Of a stretch of DNA of 64,000 nucleotides, positions 1 to 9,445 are shown piece by piece (the stretch's first letter is position 1; each line of letters opens with the position of its first letter). The stretch comes from Actinoplanes sp. N902-109. GTDB lineage: Bacteria > Actinomycetota > Actinomycetes > Mycobacteriales > Micromonosporaceae. The position numbers and the translations under genes were made by a program. The notes below the pieces were generated by a model. It saw only the letters and a list, made by a program, of their open reading frames with translations. It was not told the DNA's origin and did not search any database. Location of the stretch: positions 2,109,501 to 2,173,500 of the forward strand of contig NC_021191.1 in the NCBI RefSeq assembly GCF_000389965.1. The letters are read 5' to 3'.

Positions 1-2
1 GG

Positions 3-215
3 GACGGCGGGCGGCATGCTTTCCTGCTCGACACCGCCGTCGACCCGGATCGGCAGCACCGCGGCCTCGGCACCCGGCTGGTGCGGGCTGCCGTGGCTGA
101 GGCGCGCGCCGCCGGGTGCGACTGGCTGCATGTCGACTTCGAGCCCCGGCTCGAGCGGTTCTATCGGGACGGCTGCGGCTTCCAGCCGACCGCCGGCGGG
201 CTCATCCGGCTGTGA
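3..215 (+). CDS. GNAT family acetyltransferase, C-terminal fragment
   Basis: An open frame runs in from the left edge and stops at TGA 213-215, giving the last 70 residues of a GNAT N-acetyltransferase. The acetyl-CoA pyrophosphate-binding segment reads QHRGLGTRLVRAAV (family pattern Q/R-x-x-G-x-G/A). It is followed by a β-strand/helix with the common C-terminal 'FYRDGCGF' turn (family: F-Y-x-x-x-G-F). The substrate cannot be told from this part. The end overlaps the convergent VOC gene by 14 bp. The N-terminus is outside the window. Confidence 0.8.
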   Translation, partial: DGGRHAFLLDTAVDPDRQHRGLGTRLVRAAVAEARAAGCDWLHVDFEPRLERFYRDGCGFQPTAGGLIRL

Positions 216-606
216 CCGGGCCCAGCAGGTCCCACTTGTTGCCCGCGATGTCCTGGAAGACCGCTACTTTCCCGTACGGTTCGGAGCGCGGCGGGGTCAG
301 GAAGGTGACCCCGGCGGCGGTCATCCGGGCGTGGGCCGCGTCGAAGTCGTCGACGCGCAGGAAGAAGCCGACCCGCCCGGCCATCTGATCGCCGATCGCA
401 CCCCGCTGGTGCTCGCCGTCGGCCCGGGCCAGCAGCAGCCCGGTCGCCGCGCCGGGTGGGCGGACCACGACCCAGCGCTTCGGCCGGCCGCCGGCGGTGG
501 TGGTCGCGGGGGAGTCCTCGACCAGTTCGAAGCCGAGCGCCTCGGTGAAGAACGCGATCGCCGGGTCGTACTCGTCGACGATGATCGTTACCTGCTCGAT
601 CCACAT
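202..606 (-). CDS. VOC (glyoxalase/bleomycin-resistance fold) family protein
   Basis: A 134-residue protein with one VOC module: an N-terminal βαβββ unit (WIEQVTIIVDEYDPAIAFF...) and a C-terminal one (GRVGFFLRVDDFDAAHARM), ending in the usual 'QDIAGNKWDLLGP' strand. The family covers glyoxalases, dioxygenases and antibiotic-binding proteins. The metal ligands expected in enzymes are not clearly all present, so the function is open. The ATG at 606 begins the fold. A longer in-frame extension upstream is rich in Cys, Pro and Arg and lacks family character, so it was rejected. It converges on the GNAT fragment. Confidence 0.85.
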   Translation of the reverse strand: MWIEQVTIIVDEYDPAIAFFTEALGFELVEDSPATTTAGGRPKRWVVVRPPGAATGLLLARADGEHQRGAIGDQMAGRVGFFLRVDDFDAAHARMTAAGVTFLTPPRSEPYGKVAVFQDIAGNKWDLLGPVTAG

Positions 607-610
607 CGGC

Positions 611-1078
611 TCAATGTAGCGGTGCACCGGCGGCCAGGGCGCGGTCGGCCCGGGCCGCGAACGCCGCGCCGTGACTATGGGCAAGAACGGCCACGAGGGC
701 CAGCAGATCCGCTCGTACCCCGCGCAGCAGGCCGGGCACCGCAGCCCGCGGCACCCGTACGCACGGGCCGGCCCGCTTTCCCGCCCAGACCAGCAGGTGG
801 CCGCCCAGGTCATCGATCCGGTCGACGGGCTCGGACGCGGTGCCGCTGAGCAGTTCCGCCCAATCCCGCCAATCCTTCAGCCCGAGCCAGCACTCCAGCA
901 TGACGACGATTCCGGTGGTGGTGTCGGTCAGCCGCAAACGGCCCGGCACGTGCAGTTCACCGGGCGCGTCGGGATCGGCGACGGCCAGCGCGGCGAAGAC
1001 CCCGGGGTCGCATCCGCCGTCGGCCACGAGCCATTGGTCGCGCACCGGGGTCTCCAGCACCGCCTGCAATGCGAGCAC
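611..1078 (-). CDS. Conserved hypothetical protein (155 aa)
   Basis: I do not recognise the family. The protein is soluble and mixed α/β, with a segment WLGLKDWRDWAELL and an Ala-rich helical C-terminus. No signal peptide or membrane span is visible. Start: GTG 1078 is chosen because TACGCT (complement of 1086-1091) lies 7 nt upstream, the -10 geometry of an actinobacterial leaderless promoter. No Shine-Dalgarno is present. A longer in-frame ORF upstream overlaps the divergent esterase gene and is out of character. It ends 5 bp from the VOC start, so the two may be cotranscribed. Confidence 0.6.
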   Translation of the reverse strand: MLALQAVLETPVRDQWLVADGGCDPGVFAALAVADPDAPGELHVPGRLRLTDTTTGIVVMLECWLGLKDWRDWAELLSGTASEPVDRIDDLGGHLLVWAGKRAGPCVRVPRAAVPGLLRGVRADLLALVAVLAHSHGAAFAARADRALAAGAPLH

Positions 1079-1111
1079 GCCGGGCAGCGTAGCCGACGGT
1101 AGGGTGCTGCG
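1079..1111. promoter_or_regulatory. Overlapping divergent leaderless promoters
   Basis: Two -10 hexamers face away from each other only 8 bp apart. TACGCT on the minus strand (1086-1091) sits 7 nt before GTG 1078. TAGGGT on the plus strand (1100-1105) sits 6 nt before ATG 1112. Each -35 region would fall over the start codon of the other gene. Both transcripts are therefore predicted to begin at their start codons, and RNA polymerase could occupy only one promoter at a time. Confidence 0.6.
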
Positions 1112-2203
1112 ATGCTGGATTTCCGGGCCTACGCCGATGCGAATGCCGTGCCGCTCGACGACCCGGACGCCCTGGCCGGTCTTTTCGAGAATGCGCAGAT
1201 CGTGGCTGTCGGCGAGAGCGCACATCGGATTCCCGCGTACTACGAGCTGCGCCGGCGGGTCACCGCGTTCCTGGCCGGGCGGCACGGGTTCACCGTCTTC
1301 GGGATGGAGTCCGGGTTCAGCGAGGGCCTTGCCCTGGACGCCTGGTTGCGCGGTGGCCCCGGTGCTGTCGACGAGCGGCACTTCACGTACCGGATGGGCG
1401 ACGTGCCGGCGATGCGGGAACAGTTGCGCTGGATGCGCGACACAGGGATGCGCTATCTAGGGCTGGACGTGCCCGGTTCGGCGGCCGATCCACGACCGGC
1501 GCTGGAAAGCGTGCGCCGGCTGCTCGGCGAGGAACCCGGGGTGACGGAGCTGCTGGCACTCGTGGACCGGTGGGCGTCGGAGCATCAATTGCCGGCCCAG
1601 GCCGCGTACCGGGAATTGGAGCGCGGTGACCGCGACCGGATCACAGCCCTGCTCGCCGATCTGCTCACCCGCCTGGAGATCGCCGATGCGCCTGCTCCGG
1701 TACGGCACGAGCTGCGCCTCGCCGTGCTGCTGGACCAGTTGGTCCGGGGCAATTACGCGGCGCGCGACCTGGGCATGGCGGAAACCGCGCTGACGCAGGC
1801 GCACGGCAAACTCGTCATCGGGGCGGCGAACAGCCACATCCAGCGCATCGCGATGCCGATTCCCGGATTCACCGTGCCGACTCTGGGGACTCACGTGGCG
1901 AACGCCCGCGGCGACGGATACGTGTCGGTGGCGGTGACGGCGGCAACGGGCACGACATTCACCCGGCGCCCGGATCCGACGGCACCGGGCGGGGTCGCCG
2001 TGCTCACCGTGCCGCTGCCACCGCCGCGCGAGGACAGCATCGAGGCGATGATCAAACCCGGTCACCTGCTGGATCTGCGTCCGCTGCACGGCAAGCTGAC
2101 CGGGCCGCGGTGCCTGCGGGTGCTCGACACGTTCCAGGACATCGACGTGCCGGCGGCCTTCGACGTGGTGGTCTGCCTAGAGCGGCTGGACGCCGATGGG
2201 TAG
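1112..2203 (+). CDS. Erythromycin esterase family protein
   Basis: A 363-residue member of the erythromycin-esterase (EreA/EreB-like) superfamily. It has the early 'VAVGESAHRIPAYYELR' motif, equivalent to the family GE-x-x-H block, and 'GMESGFSEG' (family E-x-x-F/W-x-x-G). It also has the late 'VIGAANSHIQRI' His segment. True Ere enzymes hydrolyse the macrolactone of 14-membered macrolides. Many relatives, often called succinoglycan-biosynthesis-like, have other unknown substrates, so resistance is only a possibility. The start is leaderless (TAGGGT, 6-nt gap). The 3' end overlaps the convergent LysR gene by 27 bp. Confidence 0.8.
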   Translation: MLDFRAYADANAVPLDDPDALAGLFENAQIVAVGESAHRIPAYYELRRRVTAFLAGRHGFTVFGMESGFSEGLALDAWLRGGPGAVDERHFTYRMGDVPAMREQLRWMRDTGMRYLGLDVPGSAADPRPALESVRRLLGEEPGVTELLALVDRWASEHQLPAQAAYRELERGDRDRITALLADLLTRLEIADAPAPVRHELRLAVLLDQLVRGNYAARDLGMAETALTQAHGKLVIGAANSHIQRIAMPIPGFTVPTLGTHVANARGDGYVSVAVTAATGTTFTRRPDPTAPGGVAVLTVPLPPPREDSIEAMIKPGHLLDLRPLHGKLTGPRCLRVLDTFQDIDVPAAFDVVVCLERLDADG

Positions 2204-3088
2204 TTTGCCGGTCTTGATGTGCGCCAGCACCGCGGCCCGCAGGGCCTCGGCGGCGTGCGGCAGGATCGCCCGGCGGCGGTGGGCCAGCGCGACGGTGCGG
2301 CGCATGCCCGGCGGGGCGAGCGGGGTGGCGCGCAGCAACGGCCGGTTGACCAGCACCATGCTCGGCACGATGGCCATGCCCAGCCCGGCCTCGACGAACG
2401 ACAGCACCGCGTCCATCTCGCCGCCCTCGACCGCGAACCGGGGGGTGAAGCCGGCCCGCTCGCATGCCTCCAGCGTCACGTCGCGCAGGTCGTAGCCGGG
2501 CCGGAACATCACCAGCGGGATGTCGCGCAGATCGGTGAGCGCCAGCTCGGCCGCCGGGGGAGGGGCGGATGCGACCGAGGCGACCACCAGGCTCTCGCGC
2601 AGCAGCGGGGCGGTGTGCAGCGCCGGGTCGACGCCCTGCGCGGCCTGCACGATCAGGGCGAGGTCGAGGTCGCGGGCCAGCAGGTGCGCGATCATGTCCT
2701 GCGAGCTGCCCTCGTTGACGACCAGCTCGACGTCGGGGTGCTCGGCGCGGAACCGGCGCAGCACCGGCGGCACCAGCGACGAGCACAGGCTGGGGGTGGC
2801 GCCGACCCGCACCCGGCCGCGGCGCAGCCCGACGATCTCCTGCACCGCGTCGCGCGCGGCATCCGCGTCGGCGACCATGCGCCGGGCGATGGGCAGCAAG
2901 GTCTCACCCGCCGCTGTCAGCGTCATCGCGTTGCGCACCCGTTCGAAGAGCGGCGCGCCGAGCGTGGCTTCCAAGCTGTGAATTTGCTTACTCAGAGTGG
3001 GTTGCGAGATGCCCAGGATGTCAGCCGCTTGAGTGAAATGCCGGGTTTCTTCCACCATAAGGAAGTACCGAATCTGCTGGAGCTGCAC
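2177..3088 (-). CDS. LysR-family transcriptional regulator next to sdh
   Basis: A 303-residue LTTR. The N-terminal winged helix-turn-helix covers about residues 1-60 (core 'FTQAADILGISQPTLSK'), followed by a linker helix and a periplasmic-binding-protein-like effector domain from about residue 90. GTG 3088 is preferred over the in-frame ATG 3094. A -10 TAGGCT (complement of 3095-3100) lies 6 nt ahead of the GTG, and the ATG would fall inside that spacer. It diverges from sdhC. An LTTR-type box overlaps its own -10, suggesting autorepression and control of sdhCAB. The effector is unknown. Confidence 0.9.
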   Translation of the reverse strand: MQLQQIRYFLMVEETRHFTQAADILGISQPTLSKQIHSLEATLGAPLFERVRNAMTLTAAGETLLPIARRMVADADAARDAVQEIVGLRRGRVRVGATPSLCSSLVPPVLRRFRAEHPDVELVVNEGSSQDMIAHLLARDLDLALIVQAAQGVDPALHTAPLLRESLVVASVASAPPPAAELALTDLRDIPLVMFRPGYDLRDVTLEACERAGFTPRFAVEGGEMDAVLSFVEAGLGMAIVPSMVLVNRPLLRATPLAPPGMRRTVALAHRRRAILPHAAEALRAAVLAHIKTGKLPIGVQPL

Positions 3089-3092
3089 GATC

Positions 3093-3119
3093 ATAGCCTA
3101 CAGCTATCGTTACCTATCG
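3093..3119. promoter_or_regulatory. LysR-type operator (T-N11-A box) with direct repeats
   Basis: ATAGC-CTACA-GCTAT (3093-3107) is a perfect 5-bp inverted repeat with a 5-bp centre, matching the classical LTTR T-N11-A box. CTATCG recurs at 3104-3109 and 3114-3119, giving a possible second binding half-turn toward sdhC. The box covers the -10 of the lysR gene and lies about 60 bp upstream of the sdhC start. Confidence 0.6.
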
Positions 3120-3128
3120 GATCATGCA

Positions 3129-3165
3129 TTAGACGAATCGCGCAGCGGTTCTTACCGTCCATGGA
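3129..3165 (+). promoter_or_regulatory. sdhC leaderless promoter
   Basis: A TTAGAC -35-like element (3129-3134), an 18-bp spacer and -10 TACCGT (3153-3158) are followed after 7 nt by GTG 3166. No Shine-Dalgarno precedes that codon, so the mRNA probably begins at the start codon. Confidence 0.5.
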
Positions 3166-3906
3166 GTGGCGGTAGATACGAAAACTCCCCCGGTGCAGAA
3201 GGCTGGACCGGCAGCCCCGGCGCCGGCGGCCAAGATCGGGCACCCGCGCTCGTCGGTCGTGCTCAAGCTGGTCATGGCCGTCACCGGCCTGCTGCTTGTC
3301 GCCTTCCTGTACGTGCACATGATCGGCAACCTGAAGATCTTCTTCGGCCAGGAGACCTTCGACCACTACGCGCACTGGCTGCGCACGATCGGCACGCCGT
3401 TGCTGCCGAACGACTGGTACCTGTGGATCCAGCGGTTCGTGCTGACGGTCGCGGCGATCGCGCACATCGTCATCGCCACGGTGCTGGCCCGCCGGGCCCG
3501 CCGGGCGCGCCCGGTGCGCTACGCCCACCGGCCCAAGGTGCAGGCCAGCTATGCGGCCCGCACGATGCGCTGGGGCGGCGTGATCATCCTGCTGTTCGTC
3601 ATCTACCACATCCTCGACCTGACCACCGGCACGCTGAACCCGAACGGGGCGCCGGGGCAGCCGTACGCGAACGTGGTGGCCGACTTCGACCCGTCGCGCT
3701 GGTACGTGACGCTCTTCTACACGCTCTCGATCGTGGCCGTCGGCTTCCACCTGCGGCACGGCATCTGGAGTTCCTTCCGCACGCTGGGCCAGCAGACGAT
3801 GAGGGGGCAGCGCATCGGCAAGGCCGTCGCGCTGGTGCTCTCCGTCGTCCTGGTCGTCGGCTACCTGTCGGTGCCGTTCGCTGTGCTGACCGGATTGGTG
3901 GACTGA
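3166..3906 (+). CDS. sdhC: Succinate dehydrogenase cytochrome b558 subunit
   Basis: A 246-residue integral membrane subunit of complex II that anchors SdhAB, binds haem b and passes electrons to menaquinone. After a Pro/Ala-rich N-terminus there are five hydrophobic spans, as in the single-polypeptide b558 (Bacillus/actinobacterial) type. Candidate haem-ligand histidines lie in 'FLYVHMIGNL', 'IAHIVIA', 'IYHILDL' and 'FHLRHGIW'. No separate sdhD is present or needed. The start is GTG 3166 on leaderless evidence; a nearby ATG (3161) is out of frame. sdhA begins 1 nt after the stop. Confidence 0.95.
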   Translation: MAVDTKTPPVQKAGPAAPAPAAKIGHPRSSVVLKLVMAVTGLLLVAFLYVHMIGNLKIFFGQETFDHYAHWLRTIGTPLLPNDWYLWIQRFVLTVAAIAHIVIATVLARRARRARPVRYAHRPKVQASYAARTMRWGGVIILLFVIYHILDLTTGTLNPNGAPGQPYANVVADFDPSRWYVTLFYTLSIVAVGFHLRHGIWSSFRTLGQQTMRGQRIGKAVALVLSVVLVVGYLSVPFAVLTGLVD

Positions 3907-3907
3907 C

Positions 3908-5844
<1,937 letters not shown>

Positions 5845-5845
<1 letters not shown>

Positions 5846-6588
5846 TGGATATTCAGGTACGCGTGTGGCGCCAGGCCGGTCCCGAGGACAAGGGCCGGAT
5901 GGTGACGTACGACGTGAAGGACATCTCGCCCGACGCCAGCTTCCTGGAGATGCTCGACGTCCTCAACGAGAAGCTGATCCTCGACGGCGACGACCCGGTG
6001 GCCTTCGACCACGACTGCCGTGAGGGCATCTGCGGCATGTGCGGCATGATGATCAACGGCGTGGCACATGGTCCGGAGCGGGCCACCACCACCTGCCAGC
6101 TGCACATGCGCCACTTCAAGGACGGCGACGTGATCGACGTCGAGCCGTGGCGCGCGGCGCCGTTCCCGGTCATCAAGGACCTGGTGGTCAACCGTGGCGC
6201 GTTCGACCGGATCATCGCGGCCGGTGGCTACATCACCGCCCCGACCGGCACCGCCCCGGAGGCGCACGCCACCCCGGTGCCCAAGCCGGACGCGGACGCC
6301 GCGTTCGAGGCAGCCACCTGCATCGGCTGCGGCGCGTGCGTCGCGGCCTGCCCGAACGGTTCCTCGATGCTGTTCACCGCGGCCAAGGTCGCGCACCTGG
6401 GCCTGCTGCCGCAGGGTCAGCCCGAGCGGGACAGCCGGGTGGTGGACATGCTGGAGGCGCAGGACGCCGCGGGCTTCGGCGGCTGCACCAACATGGGCGA
6501 GTGCACCGAGGTCTGCCCCAAGGGCATCCCGCTCAACTTGATCGGCCGGCTCAACGCCGACTACCGCAAGGCCGTGCGCAAGCGTTAG
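5845..6588 (+). CDS. sdhB: Succinate dehydrogenase iron-sulfur subunit
   Basis: A 247-residue electron-transfer subunit. The N-terminal ferredoxin domain holds a [2Fe-2S] cluster (C58, C63, C66, C84). The C-terminal domain has C159-x2-C162-x2-C165-x3-C169 and C214, C220, C224 for the [4Fe-4S] and [3Fe-4S] clusters. The last block reads 'GGCTNMGECTEVCPKG'. ATG 5845 overlaps the sdhA stop by 1 nt and starts the canonical 'MDIQVRVWRQ' strand. A longer in-frame reading upstream lies inside sdhA and was discarded. A terminator follows 12 nt after the stop. Confidence 0.97.
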
Positions 6589-6599
6589 GAACCACGGAA

Positions 6600-6631
6600 G
6601 AGGGCCCGGCTGCGATGCAGTCCGGGCCCTC
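6600..6631. terminator. sdh operon terminator, probably bidirectional
   Basis: GAGGGCCCGG / CCGGGCCCTC form a perfect 10-bp stem. The 12-nt interior contains a nested CTGC-gat-GCAG, so the hairpin is about 14 bp with one bulged T. It lies between the convergent sdhB and the DUF4190 gene. No long T-run follows, which is common in actinobacteria. Confidence 0.8.
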
Positions 6632-6646
6632 CGCGTTCGTACGGGG

Positions 6647-7330
6647 TTACTTCTTGAGCGAGCTGGTGAGGCCACCCTCCTTGGTGGCCACGCAGGTGAC
6701 GCCGCGGTCGACGGACCACGATTCCTGCAGCGGGTGCAGGTAGAACAGCTGGATCTTCTCGTCCTTGCTGTCGGTGTAGGCGTCGAACCGCTTGGAGCAG
6801 CCGTCCTCGGCCTGCTTGGCGACGGCGTCGGTGCCGGGCCACGAGCCGGAGGGCAGGTCGAAGACGGCGAAGACCTCACCCTCGTGCTTGCCGGTGCAGG
6901 GCACCTTGGGCAGGTCCTTGACCGAGTTGGACTCCTGCAGGCCGTTGATGCAGTCGCCCGGGTCGAGGCGGGTCACCGAGATGTCGCCGGTGTAGTCGGG
7001 CGCGCTCTGCTTGCTGTCGTGGGCCGCCAGCAGAATGATCCCGGTGACGATGCCGACGATCCAGAGGGCGGCGAGCACGATGCCGGCGATCGCCAGGCCC
7101 TTGCCCTTCTGGCCGCGGTTCTTGATCTGGACGAGGCCGACGATCCCGAAGATGATGGCGAGCAGGGTGCCGCCGATGATGCCGAAGATGAGCGACGCGA
7201 TGGCGAACCCGTTGGTCGAGTTGTCCTGCGGCGCGGGAGCCCCCGGCGTGCCGGGCGCGGGAGGATAGTTCGCATAAGGAGCTGCCTGGGTGCCAGGCTG
7301 CTGAGGATACGAGTAAGACTGGTCTGCCAC
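6647..7330 (-). CDS. DUF4190 / septum-formation-domain membrane protein
   Basis: A 227-residue protein. A cytoplasmic Pro/Tyr/Gln-rich tail (residues 1-40) precedes two hydrophobic spans of a DUF4190 module ('GFAIASLIFGIIGG', 'GLAIAGIVLAALW'). An extracytoplasmic domain with paired cysteines (GDCINGL..VPCTGKHEGEV..DGCSKRF..GVTCVA) resembles the actinobacterial 'septum formation' domain. Its function is unknown; a cell-envelope role is likely. The start is GTG 7330 with TACGGT (complement of 7337-7342) 6 nt upstream, hence leaderless. It converges on sdhB across the terminator. Confidence 0.8.
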   Translation of the reverse strand: MADQSYSYPQQPGTQAAPYANYPPAPGTPGAPAPQDNSTNGFAIASLIFGIIGGTLLAIIFGIVGLVQIKNRGQKGKGLAIAGIVLAALWIVGIVTGIILLAAHDSKQSAPDYTGDISVTRLDPGDCINGLQESNSVKDLPKVPCTGKHEGEVFAVFDLPSGSWPGTDAVAKQAEDGCSKRFDAYTDSKDEKIQLFYLHPLQESWSVDRGVTCVATKEGGLTSSLKK

Positions 7331-7405
7331 GCGAGCACCGTAGCGGCCTGTCTGTGAGTTCGCTGTCCCTTTCCTGGGCCGCCACGTCTCGAATGAGTAT
7401 CGAAC

Positions 7406-8020
7406 TCAGCGCCCGCCGATCCCGGCATGGATGAGCGACGTCAGCGTTTCGATCGCCTCCTCGTCACCGAGCTCGCGGCCGAGGTGCGGCGCCCGCCCCG
7501 ACTGCCACATCGCCGCGAACTGCGACACCAGCGAGGTGAACGCGGTCGCCAGCACGAGCGGGTCGCCGGGCAGCGCGACACCCGCCTCGCGCGCCCGGAC
7601 CAAATGCTCGGCCAGGTGGTGCATGTCGGGCTCGGTCAGCTGTCGCAGCCGCTCGGCAAAGCCGCCGTCGACCGTTGCTGCCTGCTGCAGCGCGTCCATC
7701 AGCACCCGGTTGCGCCGATGGAAGGCCCAGTAAAGGGCGACGTGCCAGCGCACCGCTGCCCGGTCGCTGAAGTCGTCGCTGTGCCCCTCGGCCCGGGTCG
7801 TCGCGTCGCCGGCGGCCAGCAAGTCGGTGAGCAGCGCTTCGAGCAGCGCCTCCTTGTTGGGGAAGTGCTTGTAGAACGAGCCCGCCGCGCGCCCGGCCTC
7901 GGCGGTGATGTCGGTGATCTTGGTGTTGAGGTAGCCGAGCCGGCCGAACGCCCGCACCGCCGCCGCCTTGAGGTCGGCCTCGGTCTGTGCGGCTTGCTCG
8001 CGGCGTGTCACTGCTGTCAC
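7406..8020 (-). CDS. TetR-family repressor of the adjacent monooxygenase
   Basis: A 204-residue TetR regulator. The N-terminal HTH is 'KITDITAEAGRAAGSFYKHFPNKEAL' in character (short core TAEAGRAAGSFYKHF), followed by an α-helical ligand-binding domain. A far longer open frame upstream is the antisense of the monooxygenase gene. GTG 8020 is chosen because TAATCT (complement of 8028-8033) lies 7 nt ahead; GTG 8011 is the alternative. It is divergent from the FAD monooxygenase, and two palindromes in the shared intergenic region are the likely operators. The ligand may be the monooxygenase substrate (inference). Confidence 0.9.
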   Translation of the reverse strand: MTAVTRREQAAQTEADLKAAAVRAFGRLGYLNTKITDITAEAGRAAGSFYKHFPNKEALLEALLTDLLAAGDATTRAEGHSDDFSDRAAVRWHVALYWAFHRRNRVLMDALQQAATVDGGFAERLRQLTEPDMHHLAEHLVRAREAGVALPGDPLVLATAFTSLVSQFAAMWQSGRAPHLGRELGDEEAIETLTSLIHAGIGGR

Positions 8021-8027
8021 TTGACGC

Positions 8028-8078
8028 AGATTAGCAGCGCGCTCTACGGTGAATCGCAATTCACTGAATGGAGATTCA
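8028..8078. promoter_or_regulatory. TetR/monooxygenase promoter region with twin operators
   Basis: The tetR -10 (TAATCT, minus) is 8028-8033; the monooxygenase -10 (TACGGT) is 8045-8050. Two abutting palindromes of the same form follow: GTGAAT-cgca-ATTCAC (8049-8064) and TGAAT-ggag-ATTCA (8065-8078). The common unit is TGAAT-N4-ATTCA, repeated at a 15-bp step. The second covers the monooxygenase Shine-Dalgarno GGAG (8070-8073). Binding would block the monooxygenase promoter and probably polymerase access to tetR. Confidence 0.7.
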
Positions 8079-8080
8079 TC

Positions 8081-9445
8081 ATGGACGTCCTGATCGTCGG
8101 TGCCGGACCCACCGGTCTCACCCTCGCCATCGAGCTGCAGCGCCGCGGTGTGCCGCACCGCCTCGTGGAGGCCGGGCCGGGGCCGTTCGAAGGATCCCGC
8201 GGCAAGGGACTCCAGCCGCGCACCCTGGAGGTTCTCGACGACCTCGGGATCCTCGACCGTTTCCTCGCGGCCGGCGGGCCCTACCCGCCGCTGCGCATCC
8301 ACCGCCCCGACGGGCAAGAGGTGGACCGGCGGATGGCCGAGGTGTACGAGCCCACACCCGCGGTCCCGCACCCGAACGGGCTGATGGTGCCGCAGTTCCG
8401 CACCGGGCAGCTGCTGGCCGCCCGGCTGGCTGAGCTGGGCGGCACCGTGGAGTACGGCACCGCCGTCACCGGGTTCACCCAGGACGAGCACGGCGTGCAC
8501 GCCACGCTGAGCACCGGCGAGACCGTCACGAGTCGCTACCTGGTCGGCGCCGACGGCGGGCGCAGCATCGTGCGTAAGACCCTCGGCGTCGGCTTCGAGG
8601 GCGAGACGCACGAGACCCAGACCATGCTGATCGCCGACGTCCGGCTCACCGGGCTCAGCCGGGACGCCTGGCACGTCTGGCCCGGCCCGGACGGGCGCAC
8701 CCAGGCGCTGGCGATCTGCCCGCTGGCCGGCACCGACCTCTGGCAGATCTTCGCGCCGGGCGCCGACTCCGTGCCCCGCACCGTCGCCGCTCTGGCGCCC
8801 CAGGTGACGATCACCGACACCGCTTGGACCTCGCAGTGGCGGGCGAACTTCCGCATGGTCGACCGCTACCGGGTGGGCAACGTGTTCCTGGCCGGCGACG
8901 CGGCCCACGTGCACTCCCCGGCCGGCGGGCAGGGCCTCAACACCGGGATCCAGGACGCGTACAACCTCGGGTGGAAGCTCGCCTCCGGTGACGGCAAGCT
9001 GCTCGACACGTACGAGGAAGAGCGGTTGCCGGTCGCCGCCGGGGTGCTGGGCATCAGCACCCGGCTGCACGCCAAGCAGGCCGAAGGCGTCGAGGAAGCG
9101 ATGCGCCGCGACGACCCGGTGCTGCGGCAGTTGTCGCTGAACTACCGCGACAGCTCGCTGAGCGTGGAGCACCGCGCGGAGCCCGGAGCCGTGCGGGCGG
9201 GGGACCGGGCGCCGGATGTCAACGGGCGCATCTTCGCCATGCTGCGCGGTCCGCACTGGACGTTGCTCGCCTTCGACATGGCCGCCCCCGCCCTGCCCGG
9301 CGTCGCGACGTTCGAGATCACCACCGACGCGCTGACCCGCGAGGTCTACGACATCGCCGAGCCGGCCCTTTTCCTCGTACGGCCGGACAACTACCTCGCC
9401 TGCGTCACCGAGGACCCGGCCGACGTGGTGGCCTTCAGGAGGTAG
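8081..9445 (+). CDS. FAD-dependent aromatic-ring monooxygenase (PHBH fold, Rox-like)
   Basis: A 454-residue class A flavoprotein hydroxylase. It has the FAD ADP-binding motif VGAGPTGLTLA (about residues 6-16), the NADPH/FAD 'DG' motif LVGADGGRSIVRK and the 'GD' motif VFLAGDAAHVHSPAGGQG. The C-terminal arm '...ALFLVRPDNYLACV' resembles the thioredoxin-like tail of rifampicin monooxygenase and polyketide hydroxylases. The substrate is undetermined; detoxification of an aromatic compound or antibiotic would fit the TetR neighbour. GGAG lies 7 nt before ATG 8081. The 3' end overlaps the convergent MFS gene by 55 bp. Confidence 0.88.
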   Translation: MDVLIVGAGPTGLTLAIELQRRGVPHRLVEAGPGPFEGSRGKGLQPRTLEVLDDLGILDRFLAAGGPYPPLRIHRPDGQEVDRRMAEVYEPTPAVPHPNGLMVPQFRTGQLLAARLAELGGTVEYGTAVTGFTQDEHGVHATLSTGETVTSRYLVGADGGRSIVRKTLGVGFEGETHETQTMLIADVRLTGLSRDAWHVWPGPDGRTQALAICPLAGTDLWQIFAPGADSVPRTVAALAPQVTITDTAWTSQWRANFRMVDRYRVGNVFLAGDAAHVHSPAGGQGLNTGIQDAYNLGWKLASGDGKLLDTYEEERLPVAAGVLGISTRLHAKQAEGVEEAMRRDDPVLRQLSLNYRDSSLSVEHRAEPGAVRAGDRAPDVNGRIFAMLRGPHWTLLAFDMAAPALPGVATFEITTDALTREVYDIAEPALFLVRPDNYLACVTEDPADVVAFRR

